Part shown: in pieces, positions 14,766 to 23,802 of the stretch
Position numbering within the stretch: position 1 is the first letter of the stretch
Layout: each line of letters begins with the position of its first letter
From: EX4484-2 sp964592095
GTDB lineage: Archaea > Altiarchaeota > Altiarchaeia > IMC4 > QMZM01
Reading direction: 5' to 3'
Assembly: GCA_964592095.1 (NCBI GenBank)
Contig: CAZQER010000007.1
Span: forward strand, 1-33,671
DNA length: 33,671 nucleotides
Notes under the pieces: generated by a model
What the model saw: only the letters and a program-made list of their open reading frames with translations
What the model was told of the DNA's origin: nothing
Database searches by the model: none
Program-made: the position numbers and the translations under genes

Positions 14766-15092
14766 TCATCCAAAGAGTGAGGCTAATCCCGATGCTGCCT
14801 CCTCTTCAGTTTTCTCCTCCTTCTTTTCAACCTTCTTCTCCTCACCAGCCTCTTTTTTGGCCTCTTCCGGTTCTGTCTTTGCAGCTTCTACAGACATCGG
14901 TGACATAAATGCAGGAGTAGTGTTTATAGCCTCATCGATATTCACTCCTTCAAGTGCAGAGATTAATGCCTTGACTCTTGCATTATCTACCTTCACACCA
15001 CCTGCAGTCAAAACCTTTTTAAGATTCTTCTCATTTATCTCCTTCCCAGCAGCATGAAGCAACATTGCACCATATACATATTCCATTTTCAT
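14766..15092 (-). CDS. rpl12: Ribosomal protein P1 (L12, archaeal stalk)
   Basis: This is the acidic stalk protein of the large ribosomal subunit that recruits translation GTPases. The N-terminal dimerisation domain is typical (MEYVYGAMLLHAAGKEI, then LTAGGVKVDNARVKALI). A charged Glu/Lys/Ala-rich hinge follows, and the conserved factor-binding tail is ASGLASLFG. About 108 residues, the normal size. I chose the ATG at 15092 because a TATA-like box (15111-15121) is 20-30 nt upstream, fitting a leaderless mRNA; an ATG at 15086 would give the classic MEYVYGAM start. It is not in an L1-L10-P1 operon; here its neighbours are tRNA-Val and an aminotransferase. Confidence 0.96.
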   Translation of the reverse strand: MKMEYVYGAMLLHAAGKEINEKNLKKVLTAGGVKVDNARVKALISALEGVNIDEAINTTPAFMSPMSVEAAKTEPEEAKKEAGEEKKVEKKEEKTEEEAASGLASLFG

Positions 15093-15110
15093 CAATTCTA
15101 TAAAATTAGG

Positions 15111-15121
15111 AATATAAATAT
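15111..15121 (-). promoter_or_regulatory. TATA-like element for the P1 gene
   Basis: TATTTATATTT on the minus strand lies 19-29 nt upstream of the ATG at 15092, in the 66-nt space between the tRNA 3' end and the gene. It implies that P1 has its own promoter rather than relying on the tRNA transcript. Confidence 0.5.
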
Positions 15122-15158
15122 AAAAATACCTTCAAATATTTCTGCCATGTCTATACTA

Positions 15159-15248
15159 TGGGCCCGTCCGGATTCGAACCGGAGATCTTTGCCTCTTTGA
15201 ATTTAAAATTCGTCAAGGCAATGTCATAACCAACTAGACCACGGGCCC
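15159..15248 (-). tRNA. tRNA-Val (anticodon GAC) with a 16-nt intron
   Basis: The acceptor arms GGGCCCG and CGGGCCC pair fully, with an A discriminator at 15159; CCA is not encoded. The D arm (GTCT...TGAC with AGTTGGTTA loop) and T arm (TCCGG-TTCGAAT-CCGGA) are canonical. The anticodon stem TTGCC/GGCAA encloses 23 nt instead of 7. Exon TTGA pairs with intron TCAA to give a 4-bp helix flanked by 3-nt bulges CGA and AGA: a standard bulge-helix-bulge. Cleavage within the bulges removes 15195-15210 (16 nt) at position 37/38 and leaves the loop TTGACGA, anticodon GAC (15212-15214). The gene starts 25 nt after the CBS protein gene. Confidence 0.95.
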
Positions 15249-15273
15249 TAAAAATTAAAATTCAATTAAATAT

Positions 15274-15738
15274 TTAAATATTTACTGAAAACATTTCTTC
15301 TGGAACCATTGCAAAGCCAAGAATTATATCTATCAAACTTAAAATTCCAACTACCTCTCCATCTTCTTCTACTACAATTCTTCTGATATTGTATTCTATT
15401 ATCCTTCTCAGAGCATTCTTCAACGGTTCATCGGGTCCTATAGTAACCAAATCAGTAACCATAACCTCCTTGACCTTTGTAAGCTTGTTAAAATCGCTCA
15501 GACTCATTACCAGAACCAAATCATATGTTGTTATGATACCAATTGCTTTATTATTTTCTGTAACCACCAATGCATGAATCCTGTTTTCAAGCATTTTCTC
15601 TGCCGCAGCAACCACCGTCTCTTCAGGACCTACACTCAAAACCTCTGATGTCATAAGATCCCTGACCCTAAGTTGCCATCTCTCTCTTACCTTTTGTATT
15701 CTCTTTAACTTATTTAGTAAATACTTTGTTTTCCTCAT
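15274..15738 (-). CDS. CBS-pair protein, translationally coupled to L37e
   Basis: The gene encodes a stand-alone Bateman module. A short basic N-terminal helix (RKTKYLLNKLKRIQKVRERW) leads into CBS1 (VRDLMTSEVLSVGPEETVV...AIGIITTYDLVLV) and CBS2 (VKEVMVTDLVTIGPDE...VVGILSLIDIILG), total 154 residues. CBS pairs bind adenine nucleotides or SAM and sense energy state; no catalytic domain is attached. The ATG at 15738 overlaps the L37e stop as ATGA, which decides this start over an upstream in-frame ATG at 15777 inside L37e. It is third in an Lsm-L37e-CBS operon, so it may sense nucleotides in connection with ribosome or RNA metabolism, which is inference. Confidence 0.9.
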   Translation of the reverse strand: MRKTKYLLNKLKRIQKVRERWQLRVRDLMTSEVLSVGPEETVVAAAEKMLENRIHALVVTENNKAIGIITTYDLVLVMSLSDFNKLTKVKEVMVTDLVTIGPDEPLKNALRRIIEYNIRRIVVEEDGEVVGILSLIDIILGFAMVPEEMFSVNI

Positions 15739-15878
15739 TTTAATCTGCTGCTTTTGCCATATCCGCAAGATGAACATACACCTTTTCTTCTATGAAATGA
15801 ATCCTTTCCACATCTCTTACATCTTATATGAGTATGTTTTTTACCCCTTTTCCCAAAACTTGGTGTTCCCTTACTCAT
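15735..15878 (-). CDS. rpl37e: Ribosomal protein L37e
   Basis: This is a small zinc-ribbon protein of the archaeal/eukaryal large subunit, only 47 residues. It begins MSKGTPSFGKRGKKHTHIRC, like other archaeal L37e, and has the two zinc-binding pairs CKRC (C20, C23) and CSSC (C35, C38), ending in GYGKSSRLK. The start ATG is 3 nt after the Lsm stop codon, and the stop overlaps the CBS start. Lsm followed by L37e is a conserved archaeal gene pair, supporting both calls. The gene is shorter than many ORF length cut-offs and easily missed. Confidence 0.97.
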   Translation of the reverse strand: MSKGTPSFGKRGKKHTHIRCKRCGKDSFHRRKGVCSSCGYGKSSRLK

Positions 15879-15881
15879 TTT

Positions 15882-16094
15882 TTATGAAACAAACAGAATC
15901 ATATCTCCTCTGAGGAATATTGTTTTGAATTTTCTATTTACCTCATTGTCTGTAAATTCGGCATTTTCTAATACAATATTCAAGTGAATATCAAATGCCT
16001 TTAACTTACCTCTTATTTCCATACCATTTTTTAATCTTACAAGTATTTGATTACCCAGCATATCACCCAATGTATCCAACGGCTTCATTGACAT
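15882..16094 (-). CDS. Sm-like archaeal RNA-binding protein (Lsm)
   Basis: Archaeal Lsm proteins form heptameric rings that bind U-rich RNA and act in RNA processing. The Sm1 motif is visible (LGNQILVRLKNGMEIRGKLKAFDIHLNIVLENA in outline: LKNGMEIRGKL then D-hxx-N) and the Sm2 motif is IFLRGDMILFVS, a good match to the IRGDxI consensus. About 70 residues, the usual length. The start is ambiguous: GTG 16097, ATG 16094 or ATG 16088. A TATA-like box at 16118-16130 lies 24-36 nt before 16094, while AGGTGAT just upstream of 16088 could serve as ribosome binding site. It is the first gene of the Lsm-L37e-CBS operon. Confidence 0.95.
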   Translation of the reverse strand: MSMKPLDTLGDMLGNQILVRLKNGMEIRGKLKAFDIHLNIVLENAEFTDNEVNRKFKTIFLRGDMILFVS

Positions 16095-16117
16095 CACCTA
16101 AGTGTTAATACTATGTA

Positions 16118-16130
16118 ATACAAATATAAA
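16118..16130 (-). promoter_or_regulatory. TATA-like element for the Lsm-L37e-CBS operon
   Basis: On the minus strand TTTATATTTGTAT precedes the Lsm start by roughly 24-36 nt. Just upstream lies the stop codon of the pilin-like surface protein gene at 16133, so the promoter is squeezed between two same-strand genes. Confidence 0.45.
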
Positions 16131-16132
16131 TA

Positions 16133-18103
16133 TCAGCAGGAGGGCATTGTATTAACCCTTATTGGATATGTTGAATTTGTTATTGTTGGACAACCTGAAC
16201 TAATAACTGTTATATTTGCATACGCTTTTTTATTCCCATTTACATTATGTATTATATAGTTATAGATGCCAATTCCACTTCTCATCATTGTATCATTTAC
16301 ACTTACTCCCGGAGGTATATTGTATGTTATATTTATTAAAGGATATCCTGATGAATCTATCAATTTATTTTTATTATCATATATCTTTAAAATGTATGAA
16401 AGGTTGCAATTTGATGGGTTTGAGCATGTACTACAATTTCTTATAGCCAATACATTTGGACAACCGTCAGGACATAATGGACAATCAATTCTACAATTTC
16501 CACAATCCTCTCCCAACCATGTTTGACATATACCATCCCCACAGCAACCCTTAGATGATATACATACCGTGTCCATATTATATTTTAACACATGAGGGCA
16601 ATCCAATCTAATTGCATAACCTCTATCCTCACATGTTGCCAACACCGGACAACCCTTCACATTCTGCCAAAAAAGATAATCCACAATCGTATTATTTTTA
16701 TTAATTCTGATGGAGGAATAATTTTTTAATTCATAAACATCAACAAATGTCTCAATTCCTATAAGTGTTGTATTATATCTCTTTTTTGTCTGCTCTACAT
16801 ATTTCTCCGATAGATTTGATCTCCCATCCAATCTATCCAAGAATGAAGGCCCATTCTTATATTTCTCGCTGCAGAACATATTATATGTTTCATTTATATC
16901 ACTTACTGTATAGCATTTTGTTTTAATTATACCGCTCTTATTTCCCAACCCAACCTTATGAATATTACAATCGTGATTTGTTGTTATGTAAGTACAAGAT
17001 TCATTTGTTATATTCTCATTTGAGTTTATTCCACAGGATGTGGCTCTTGGAGGAGATCCAGGAAAATCATCCAAATCACCTGTAGATGAAATCCATGGTA
17101 TGGTCGCATTACATAAAGCACTTAAATCTGCAGGAGTATACACAATTATACCTGCAAAATGAGCAGGTGAACTTGAGTTTAAACATTCCTTTATATTTGG
17201 CCATGTGCTGCATAAATTCGGTGGAAGAGTATCATCAAAGACAAGAATCTGATTTGCAATCTTTTTTGGAGGCGTATTAACACAGTAATTATTTAAATCC
17301 CCGGGAGTTCCTCCAATATCTGTATAAAAGATTACCCACCCTCTGCCACTACCATTACTTATGTTATCCTTACTGCATCCCACTATCTTCTCCCTTATGG
17401 GGCTTTCTATAGAGCAATTTATTATGGTTTTTTTTCCAAATCCTCTTGTATTCAATGTATACAGAGGGTCATGCAAACCTATTATGGATGTATTTGCTTC
17501 AATACTCTCTACCATATCATCATAAAAGCAGATTCCATTAACATCCCTGATATCCAATCTTATCTTTGGTAAACTATATATTGTAAACGCATCTCTGTGA
17601 CCCATATCCATAGAGAGAATTTCAAAATTAACCTTGTAATGCATCCTACTTGAATAGTTTAAAATTTTGTTAAACCATAATGTGAATGTGTGGTTCTTCA
17701 TCTTTGAATGGTTTTTTCCATATAATGTTCCACATAGCGTCAATTCTGTTAAAGCAGCAGTTGAACCATTCATATTATACTCAAAATCGCTGCAATTGAA
17801 GTCACAGTTTTTAGAACAATTGAATGTATAGTTCTCAAGACCTTTTCCAGTTTCTACAACATATTCAAATGCAGATACCAATGCTCGTTTAACAGATATT
17901 TCCATTGCTCTGCTCATATCTCTTTTAATATCCTCAACAAAGAAATTGATTTTATCACACCTTAACCTAGATATTGTATCCTTCATCTGTGTTTCCGGTA
18001 TATGCTTATAAAAGGATATAAAAACAATTAAAGGCAATATAAGAATTATTACAGATATACTAAAGAAAAATCCTCTGTTGTTTTTTATTAATGAACAATT
18101 CAT
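16133..18103 (-). CDS. Secreted Cys-rich glycoprotein with pilin-like N-terminus
   Basis: The family is unknown; 656 residues. The N-terminus is a short basic leader then NNRG/FFFSISVIILILPLIVF, a class III (type IV prepilin-like) signal with a cleavable Gly followed by a hydrophobic helix. The remainder is extracellular in character, with many Cys and N-x-S/T sequons (e.g. NYT, NCS, NHS, NSS, NIT). A compact Cys module CCGDGICQTWLGEDCGNC is at about residues 525-545, followed by a beta-rich C-terminal domain of an Ig-like type (ILKIYDNKNKLIDSSGYPL). It is the last of four pilin-like genes downstream of aglB, 35 nt after the giant vWA gene, so a partner or filament subunit of the same structure is likely. 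Confidence 0.7.
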   Translation of the reverse strand: MNCSLIKNNRGFFFSISVIILILPLIVFISFYKHIPETQMKDTISRLRCDKINFFVEDIKRDMSRAMEISVKRALVSAFEYVVETGKGLENYTFNCSKNCDFNCSDFEYNMNGSTAALTELTLCGTLYGKNHSKMKNHTFTLWFNKILNYSSRMHYKVNFEILSMDMGHRDAFTIYSLPKIRLDIRDVNGICFYDDMVESIEANTSIIGLHDPLYTLNTRGFGKKTIINCSIESPIREKIVGCSKDNISNGSGRGWVIFYTDIGGTPGDLNNYCVNTPPKKIANQILVFDDTLPPNLCSTWPNIKECLNSSSPAHFAGIIVYTPADLSALCNATIPWISSTGDLDDFPGSPPRATSCGINSNENITNESCTYITTNHDCNIHKVGLGNKSGIIKTKCYTVSDINETYNMFCSEKYKNGPSFLDRLDGRSNLSEKYVEQTKKRYNTTLIGIETFVDVYELKNYSSIRINKNNTIVDYLFWQNVKGCPVLATCEDRGYAIRLDCPHVLKYNMDTVCISSKGCCGDGICQTWLGEDCGNCRIDCPLCPDGCPNVLAIRNCSTCSNPSNCNLSYILKIYDNKNKLIDSSGYPLINITYNIPPGVSVNDTMMRSGIGIYNYIIHNVNGNKKAYANITVISSGCPTITNSTYPIRVNTMPSC

Positions 18104-18138
18104 TTTTGTTATTTATTTATATTAATAATTATTGATTT

Positions 18139-21100
18139 TTACAACCATGTAACTAATTTGATTTCAACGGGACCCCATAGTGATCTAACATTAGCAGTGG
18201 GTATTGTTTTTATCTCCATATCGTCAAAATCGAACAATATATCAACCCTGCCATCATCATCAATGTCCAATTGGTCTAAAAGTTTATATACGGCATAGTT
18301 TATTGCATCCTCCTCATCTATCGTAATATTGGCATTTGCATAATTGCATTTTTTACTACCCGTATAATCGTATGGTATTGTTACATTAACAAAATAACTA
18401 TTTCCAGTTCCATTATTGAATTCTATAGTCCAATTGCATCCTCCACTTGATGGAAAAACTTTTTCTTCTGTACTGCTGAAAGCCTTAATACCTACGGTTA
18501 TTATTGCCCTGTTATCGGGAGAACATTTCGTTATCTCAGTTGTACCCTTTACAGTTAAGATTTTGATTGTATTGTTTTCCCCCAGGACAAAATAATTTGG
18601 ATTTATATATACAATATATGGATCACCTAATGTAAAATATTGATCCCCATAATCAGATAGATTAAATCCAGTATAATTTCCATGAGAATTATTAACTTTA
18701 ACGATATCCGTCCAGTAATCTGCCGAATACGAAGTTACCTTAACATCAAGTAAGTTATTTATCTGTGTTTTACTTGGTATGATAATTGTATCGTCACAAT
18801 CAACGGTATCATTAAATCTATCTGTTTTATATGTTATGGAAACCTCACCATATCCAACGGGGATAATTGGTTTATAATCAAACTCAAGATATGAATCATT
18901 ATATAATGTTGTATTCGTAATTTCTGTCTCAACAGTTTGTGATATCTTAACAATATCCTTTGCTATTCTCATGTAAATATTTTTCAGTTCATCAGGATTA
19001 TCACTCTTATAAAATTCTCCACCACCACATATTGCTGTTTTATTTAAAGTATCTGTTCCAGCCTCACTTCCAAACCCGATTGTATAGACGGTTATATTAT
19101 AAACATTATGTGCAATACATGCAAGTGTTATTGTTTCATTTTTTGCATCAGTGGCATTATATGGAGAGTTATCACATGTCCCTACAGTACTGTTGATACA
19201 TGTATTTGCCTCTCCATCACTCATCACTATCATATATTTTCTCTTTGCACCCGTTGTGCTTGAATTTAACATCTTTATACCCCTCTCAATTGCACATGAG
19301 ATACATGTTGCACCACACTTTGCACCATAAGTATCTATCTCTTTGAATAATAATGATTTATTATTGTTGAGATTCATTTCAGAACACACATCATCACCAT
19401 AACCTATCAATCCAATATTTGCACCTGTACTGTTTGTAAGTGTGTAATCCACAAATTCCTTATCCAATTTCTTAGCCAGCTTTATTCTTGTTATATTGCA
19501 TCTTATACAATAACCCTTGTCTCCAAGATATACACAATAATCCTCCGGGCATATATGATCTTTATCAGAGCCACTCCACCAGGGCAGAACTGAACCATAA
19601 CCTTCACAATTTTCAACAAACTCGCCATATTCACATCTATAATCTGGATTTAAAGGATTTGCTGGGTCACATCCTTTACCACATTCTTCAACTTGATGAT
19701 AGTACATCCATACAGATTTAGAGGGGATTAGAGTTATAGCATCGTTATTTGCAGTTAATTTAGCGTCAAAGCCCTCCCCTTCCGTACCTTCTTTTACGGC
19801 ACAAGCTAAAATATTTATACCACTTTTAAGCACACCCGGATCTATTTCTGTGATATAATTCCAATACTTATCATCATGACATGTTGGATCATAGCCAACC
19901 CTCTTATCATTTATATAACATATGCTCCCCTCATTACTCCTTACATAAAGCTTTAATGATGTAATTATAGAGGTATTCCCAATGAAGAAATTTTTTCTAT
20001 AGAACTGCGTACAATTATCACATTCATCCTCCCATCTCCAGTCAGAATATGTTGTTGACGAAGTACCTTTAAGGTCAACCGAATACCAAGAACTATCATT
20101 GATAGCATCTCCCCAGAATTTACTCCTACAAATATACTTTCCAAACGAATACTCACTTCCTTCATAATATACAAAATCTGCAGATGAGTAATTGCTCATA
20201 GTAAACCATGCCGGTGCCTGTGTATAATTCGCCATGTAATAAGAGTAATTTGCCTGTGTATAATTCGCCNNNNNNNNNNNNNNNNNNNNNNNNNNNNNNN
20301 NNNNNNNNNNNNNNNNNNNNNNNNNNNNNNNNNNNNNNNNNNNNNNNNNNNNNNNNNNNNNNNNNNNNNTGCCTGTGTATAATTCGCCATGTAATAAGAG
20401 TAATTTGCCTGTGTATAATTCGCCTGATGGTATTCAACAATAGTTGCTATATAATCAGTCATATTCCTTGCATAGTATGTATCGATAGAAAAGTGGCATT
20501 CATCTGCATCTATGTTAGTACAAGAGGAAACTTCTACAGCCGGTGTCCATGTGAAATTACAATATATATAACTTGAATTTATACAGTCTCCATTACATCC
20601 ACTTGGACAATCTCCAGGTATCAAGATGTTACAGGGTCTGTTCGGTGGTGTCGGAACAGATTCGCAATTATCATTATATTCTTGTCTAGTAATTGGAGTA
20701 TCCGCCATTATTATTGCTTTACAACACGGGTAATTAACTGGATCAGTAGGATCACAATAATCTACAATATTATCTGCATTTGGATCACAAGCAATACAAC
20801 AATCCTCACCATCAATACAACTACCATAAGGAACTGNNNNNNNNNNNNNNNNNNNNNNNNNNNNNNNNNNNNNNNNNNNNNNNNNNNNNNNNNNNNNNNN
20901 NNNNNNNNNNNNNNNNNNNNNNNNNNNNNNNNNNNNTCATTACAGCTCCTTGAACAACACTCATCCGTAGTCACATCACAGAAATCTACCGAGTTATTAT
21001 ATGCGGGATCACAAGCAATACAACAATCCTCACCATCAATACAACTACCATAAGGAACTGCAACTCTTGTGGATTCATTACAGCTCCTTGAACAACACTC

Positions 21101-23800
21101 ATCCGTAGTCACATCACAGAAATCTACCGGGTTGCTATATTCGGGATCACAAGCAATACAACACTGTGACGCATTTGTTGGGTCACATGAACCATAAGGA
21201 ACTTCAGTTTTACTTTCCCATATACATTCAAAATTACAGCACTCTTGAATTCCGAAAAGACAAAAATCAACAGATTGTGTAAAATATGGATCGCAAGCTC
21301 TGCAACAATCCTCACCATCAATACAACTACCATAAGGAACTGCATACCTGCTTATATTACACCCTCTGTAGCAACAAGGGTCTGTTGAAGGATCACAAGT
21401 TGAAACAACATGTGGTGATGATGTATACAGTTTAGATATCTCAGTATCGTTTAGAGCTACACTATAGATTCTAATATCATCTAGCACTTTCTTACCTGCT
21501 GGATACTTGCCATTACCAAAAGCATTTATTCCCAAATCATCATCACTAATGTACATGGTAGCAGATACGGGCGTACCGACTTCTTTACCGTCTAAGTAAA
21601 TATGAAGGTAATCTCCATCAAATACCCCTACAATATGATGCCAATTTCCATCTGCTACAGATGATGTGGGGATTATTGGACCTTTAGTATTATGCATCCA
21701 GAACTGTATACCAGTAGGGGAATTTTCATAGAACCAGTATGCCAGGGTATGATCACTAGATCCTTTAGTCAATAATGCCCTATCCCTTGCCAAGGATGAT
21801 GTTTTTATCCAGAACGCAACCGAGACCTGTGATTTTGGATTTAAGGTTTCGCTATTCAAAACTTTAACATAATCATCAACCCCATCAAACTCCAATCCAT
21901 AGCCAAAACTTCCATTTGTCCATCTTGCTCCATATATTGTTCCATCATTACCATTTCCAGACGCATCCTTAACTATGCTTCCCGTACCCTCATCAAAGTA
22001 CAATATTAGTTGTGCACCATCACAACTTGGTGGTGTGGATACATCCTCAAGAACAATATCCTTGTATGCAAAACCCCAACCACCCTTATCTATATATCTG
22101 CAATAACCAAGTTCTGAACAATTAGGATTACAATTCTTCGGAACTCTATCTCCACCACCTTTCCATACTGGTGGTGATACTGTTAGGTTATTTGTTATGA
22201 GAATTTTATCAATTCTTGCTCCATCCTCCATACATATTATCCTTAATGTATGTTTACCTTTATTTAAATGGATTTTATTTATCCCTATATCCCACACCCA
22301 GCCTTTGTAAGATGGGATATCCCATACACTCAACGGACCATTATCAACTGATATATAAAACGAATTTGATGATGAATCAAGTCCCAATACCCGCCCCCAT
22401 ATCCTGTAATCTCCATTATAATCTACATTGAATGTATAATTTGCAGATCCATTTCCACAACCAAAATTATTCGGTACATGTATATATTCTTCATTTGATG
22501 TGTATTTCCCATAAGTTATATTCATTGGTAGTTCAATATGATCTGCATCCTCTGCTTCAATCCAAATAAAAATCTCTTTACCCAGTTCATCTTCAGGAGG
22601 TTCCATGCATTTATTCATACTATTCGATAAATCTGTTATCAATACTGTATCTACAGTTCCATTCTCGCCCTCAATGAACATACGAACAGGTACTGTTTTT
22701 CCAGAGATATCTGATGGTACAAATAAGGTAGAACCAAAGAAATTGCTATCATTAAGTATTGCCTTTACCTCTCCACTATCTGTTGAATTATATATTGTTT
22801 TATCACCTACCTTAAATACAAGGCTTCTTCCCTCCCCTTTTGGTCTATTGTAATGTAAAAAACCACTGAGATTTTGTATCCATAATGTGGGTATATAAAA
22901 TGATGAATACAAATTAATAAACCCCTTTATACCCGGAAAATAGAATTTACTTTTATAGGGTTCAGAGAATTCAGATGTTTTGTATCTTACCTGAATAAAT
23001 CCACCACCAATAAAGCTTTTTGTTATATTTCCCTCGGTGAATTCTATATCTATGGTATTTCTACCTGGGTGAAAACTACAGGCACCAAAACTGCTGGTTT
23101 TTATATTTGCCTCCATGTATCCTCCAGAGGGGGTATATAAACCACAATCAACACCATTGATGTATAGATTAAACCCACCCCCAGCATTCAATTCCATATA
23201 CGCATCCTGAACAACAGCATCATCTGGTAAATCGATAAATCTGCTGATATTTCCATTGCCAACAAAACCGCCAAAGAATGCGAATGCGGATGTTGTTTTT
23301 GATGCAATATCTGATAAAAGAGCATTAGCAACAAAACCGCTGATTGTTTTGTTTTCACCAAAACCAACAAGTAATCTTGATGCATAACCTATTGTTTCTG
23401 CATCCGACTCAAGAGTTCTGTTTTTATTCCATGAGGAATTGCATATTACCTCCTCCTTCAACATTGATGGGTCTTTTATTGTAAGCTTATACCCGACTCT
23501 GGGTTGTTGGGGAAGTAATTTGTTTACATAATAATCACAGATATTTGATGCCTTCGTCCAGTTTGGAGATGATTTATTGCCCTTGGCTAACGCCCAATTA
23601 TAGGCAATTTCATCAAGTATGGCCTTTTTATTCATTACATCCAATGTATCCTCAGCCCAGTAATTAAGCTTCCTATAATCCAATATCGTTGATTTTGGTG
23701 TTTTAAAATATTCAATTCCCATCATTATAGTAATAATAATAAGAAACAAAAACAATGCTATAAGAGCATCCATAATTATTGCATATCCTTTATTATCCAT
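18139..23800 (-). CDS. Giant pilin-anchored vWA adhesin-like surface protein, interrupted by two assembly gaps
   Basis: One frame, apparently broken by N runs at 20270-20369 and 20837-20936. At least 1830 residues from the ATG at 23800 (a GTG at 23818 overlaps the previous gene). Order: class III signal MDNKG/YAIIMDALIALFLF; beta-rich region; MIDAS start ITDLSNSM (about 390); CBM6/35-like module (EAED..., about 412-540); LamG-like module (about 594-795); 48-residue repeats with 8 Cys; jelly-roll-like region after NYT/NYS repeats; then the rest of the vWA domain (NITRIKLAKKLDKEFVDY, GATCISCAIERG, YMIVMSDGEA) and beta domains. MIDAS residues D-S-S, T and D are all present, but about 1000 residues are inserted in the MIDAS loop. 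Probably an adhesive tip or surface protein, densely N-glycosylated; the ligand is unknown. Confidence 0.8.
20215..20424 (-). repeat. 36-bp tandem repeats encoding ANYTQANYSYYM
   Basis: At both edges of the 100-N gap the same 36-bp unit occurs with identical sequence. It encodes 12 residues with two N-x-S/T sequons (NYT and NYS). The true gap must be 17 + 36k nt to keep the pattern, which also keeps the reading frame; the copy number is unknown. This looks like an expandable glycosylated stalk segment within the giant surface protein. Confidence 0.9.
20270..20369. other. Assembly gap (100 N) inside the 36-bp repeats
   Basis: Exactly 100 N is a placeholder length, not a measured one. It makes the downstream part of the giant gene appear in a different frame; the real sequence is expected to be further 36-bp units. 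Confidence 0.95.
20720..21397 (-). repeat. 144-bp tandem repeats encoding 48-residue, 8-Cys units
   Basis: Units begin at VPYGSC and follow the pattern C-x7-CC-x2-C-x10-C-x6-CC-x3-C, with ACDP and DFCDVTTDECCSRSCN as constant blocks. The two central units are almost identical at the DNA level, pointing to recent duplication, while the first (CLFGIQECCNFEC) and last (CDPTDP) are diverged caps. The true gap in the middle should be 14 + 144k nt. Confidence 0.88.
20837..20936. other. Assembly gap (100 N) inside the 144-bp repeats
   Basis: A placeholder of exactly 100 N breaks the frame of the giant gene. Flanking sequence ends within one repeat unit and resumes in another, so missing sequence is repeat copies, and the frame is preserved for any whole number of units. 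Confidence 0.95.
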
Positions 23801-23802
23801 TT

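Noticed and set aside
18139..20235. Independent gene starting with the ATG at 20235
   Set aside because: That ATG lies inside a 12-residue repeat unit next to an N gap; the same repeat continues on the other side, so it is the tail of the giant gene.
20196..20708. Separate 170-residue gene beginning MADTPITRQEYND
   Set aside because: Upstream sequence is open in the same frame and carries the last Cys-rich repeat, so it is the middle of the giant gene; its end is an artefact of the N gap.
20720..21397. CRISPR-like array from regular repeats
   Set aside because: Repeats are contiguous 144-bp coding units without unique spacers, and they preserve a protein reading frame.
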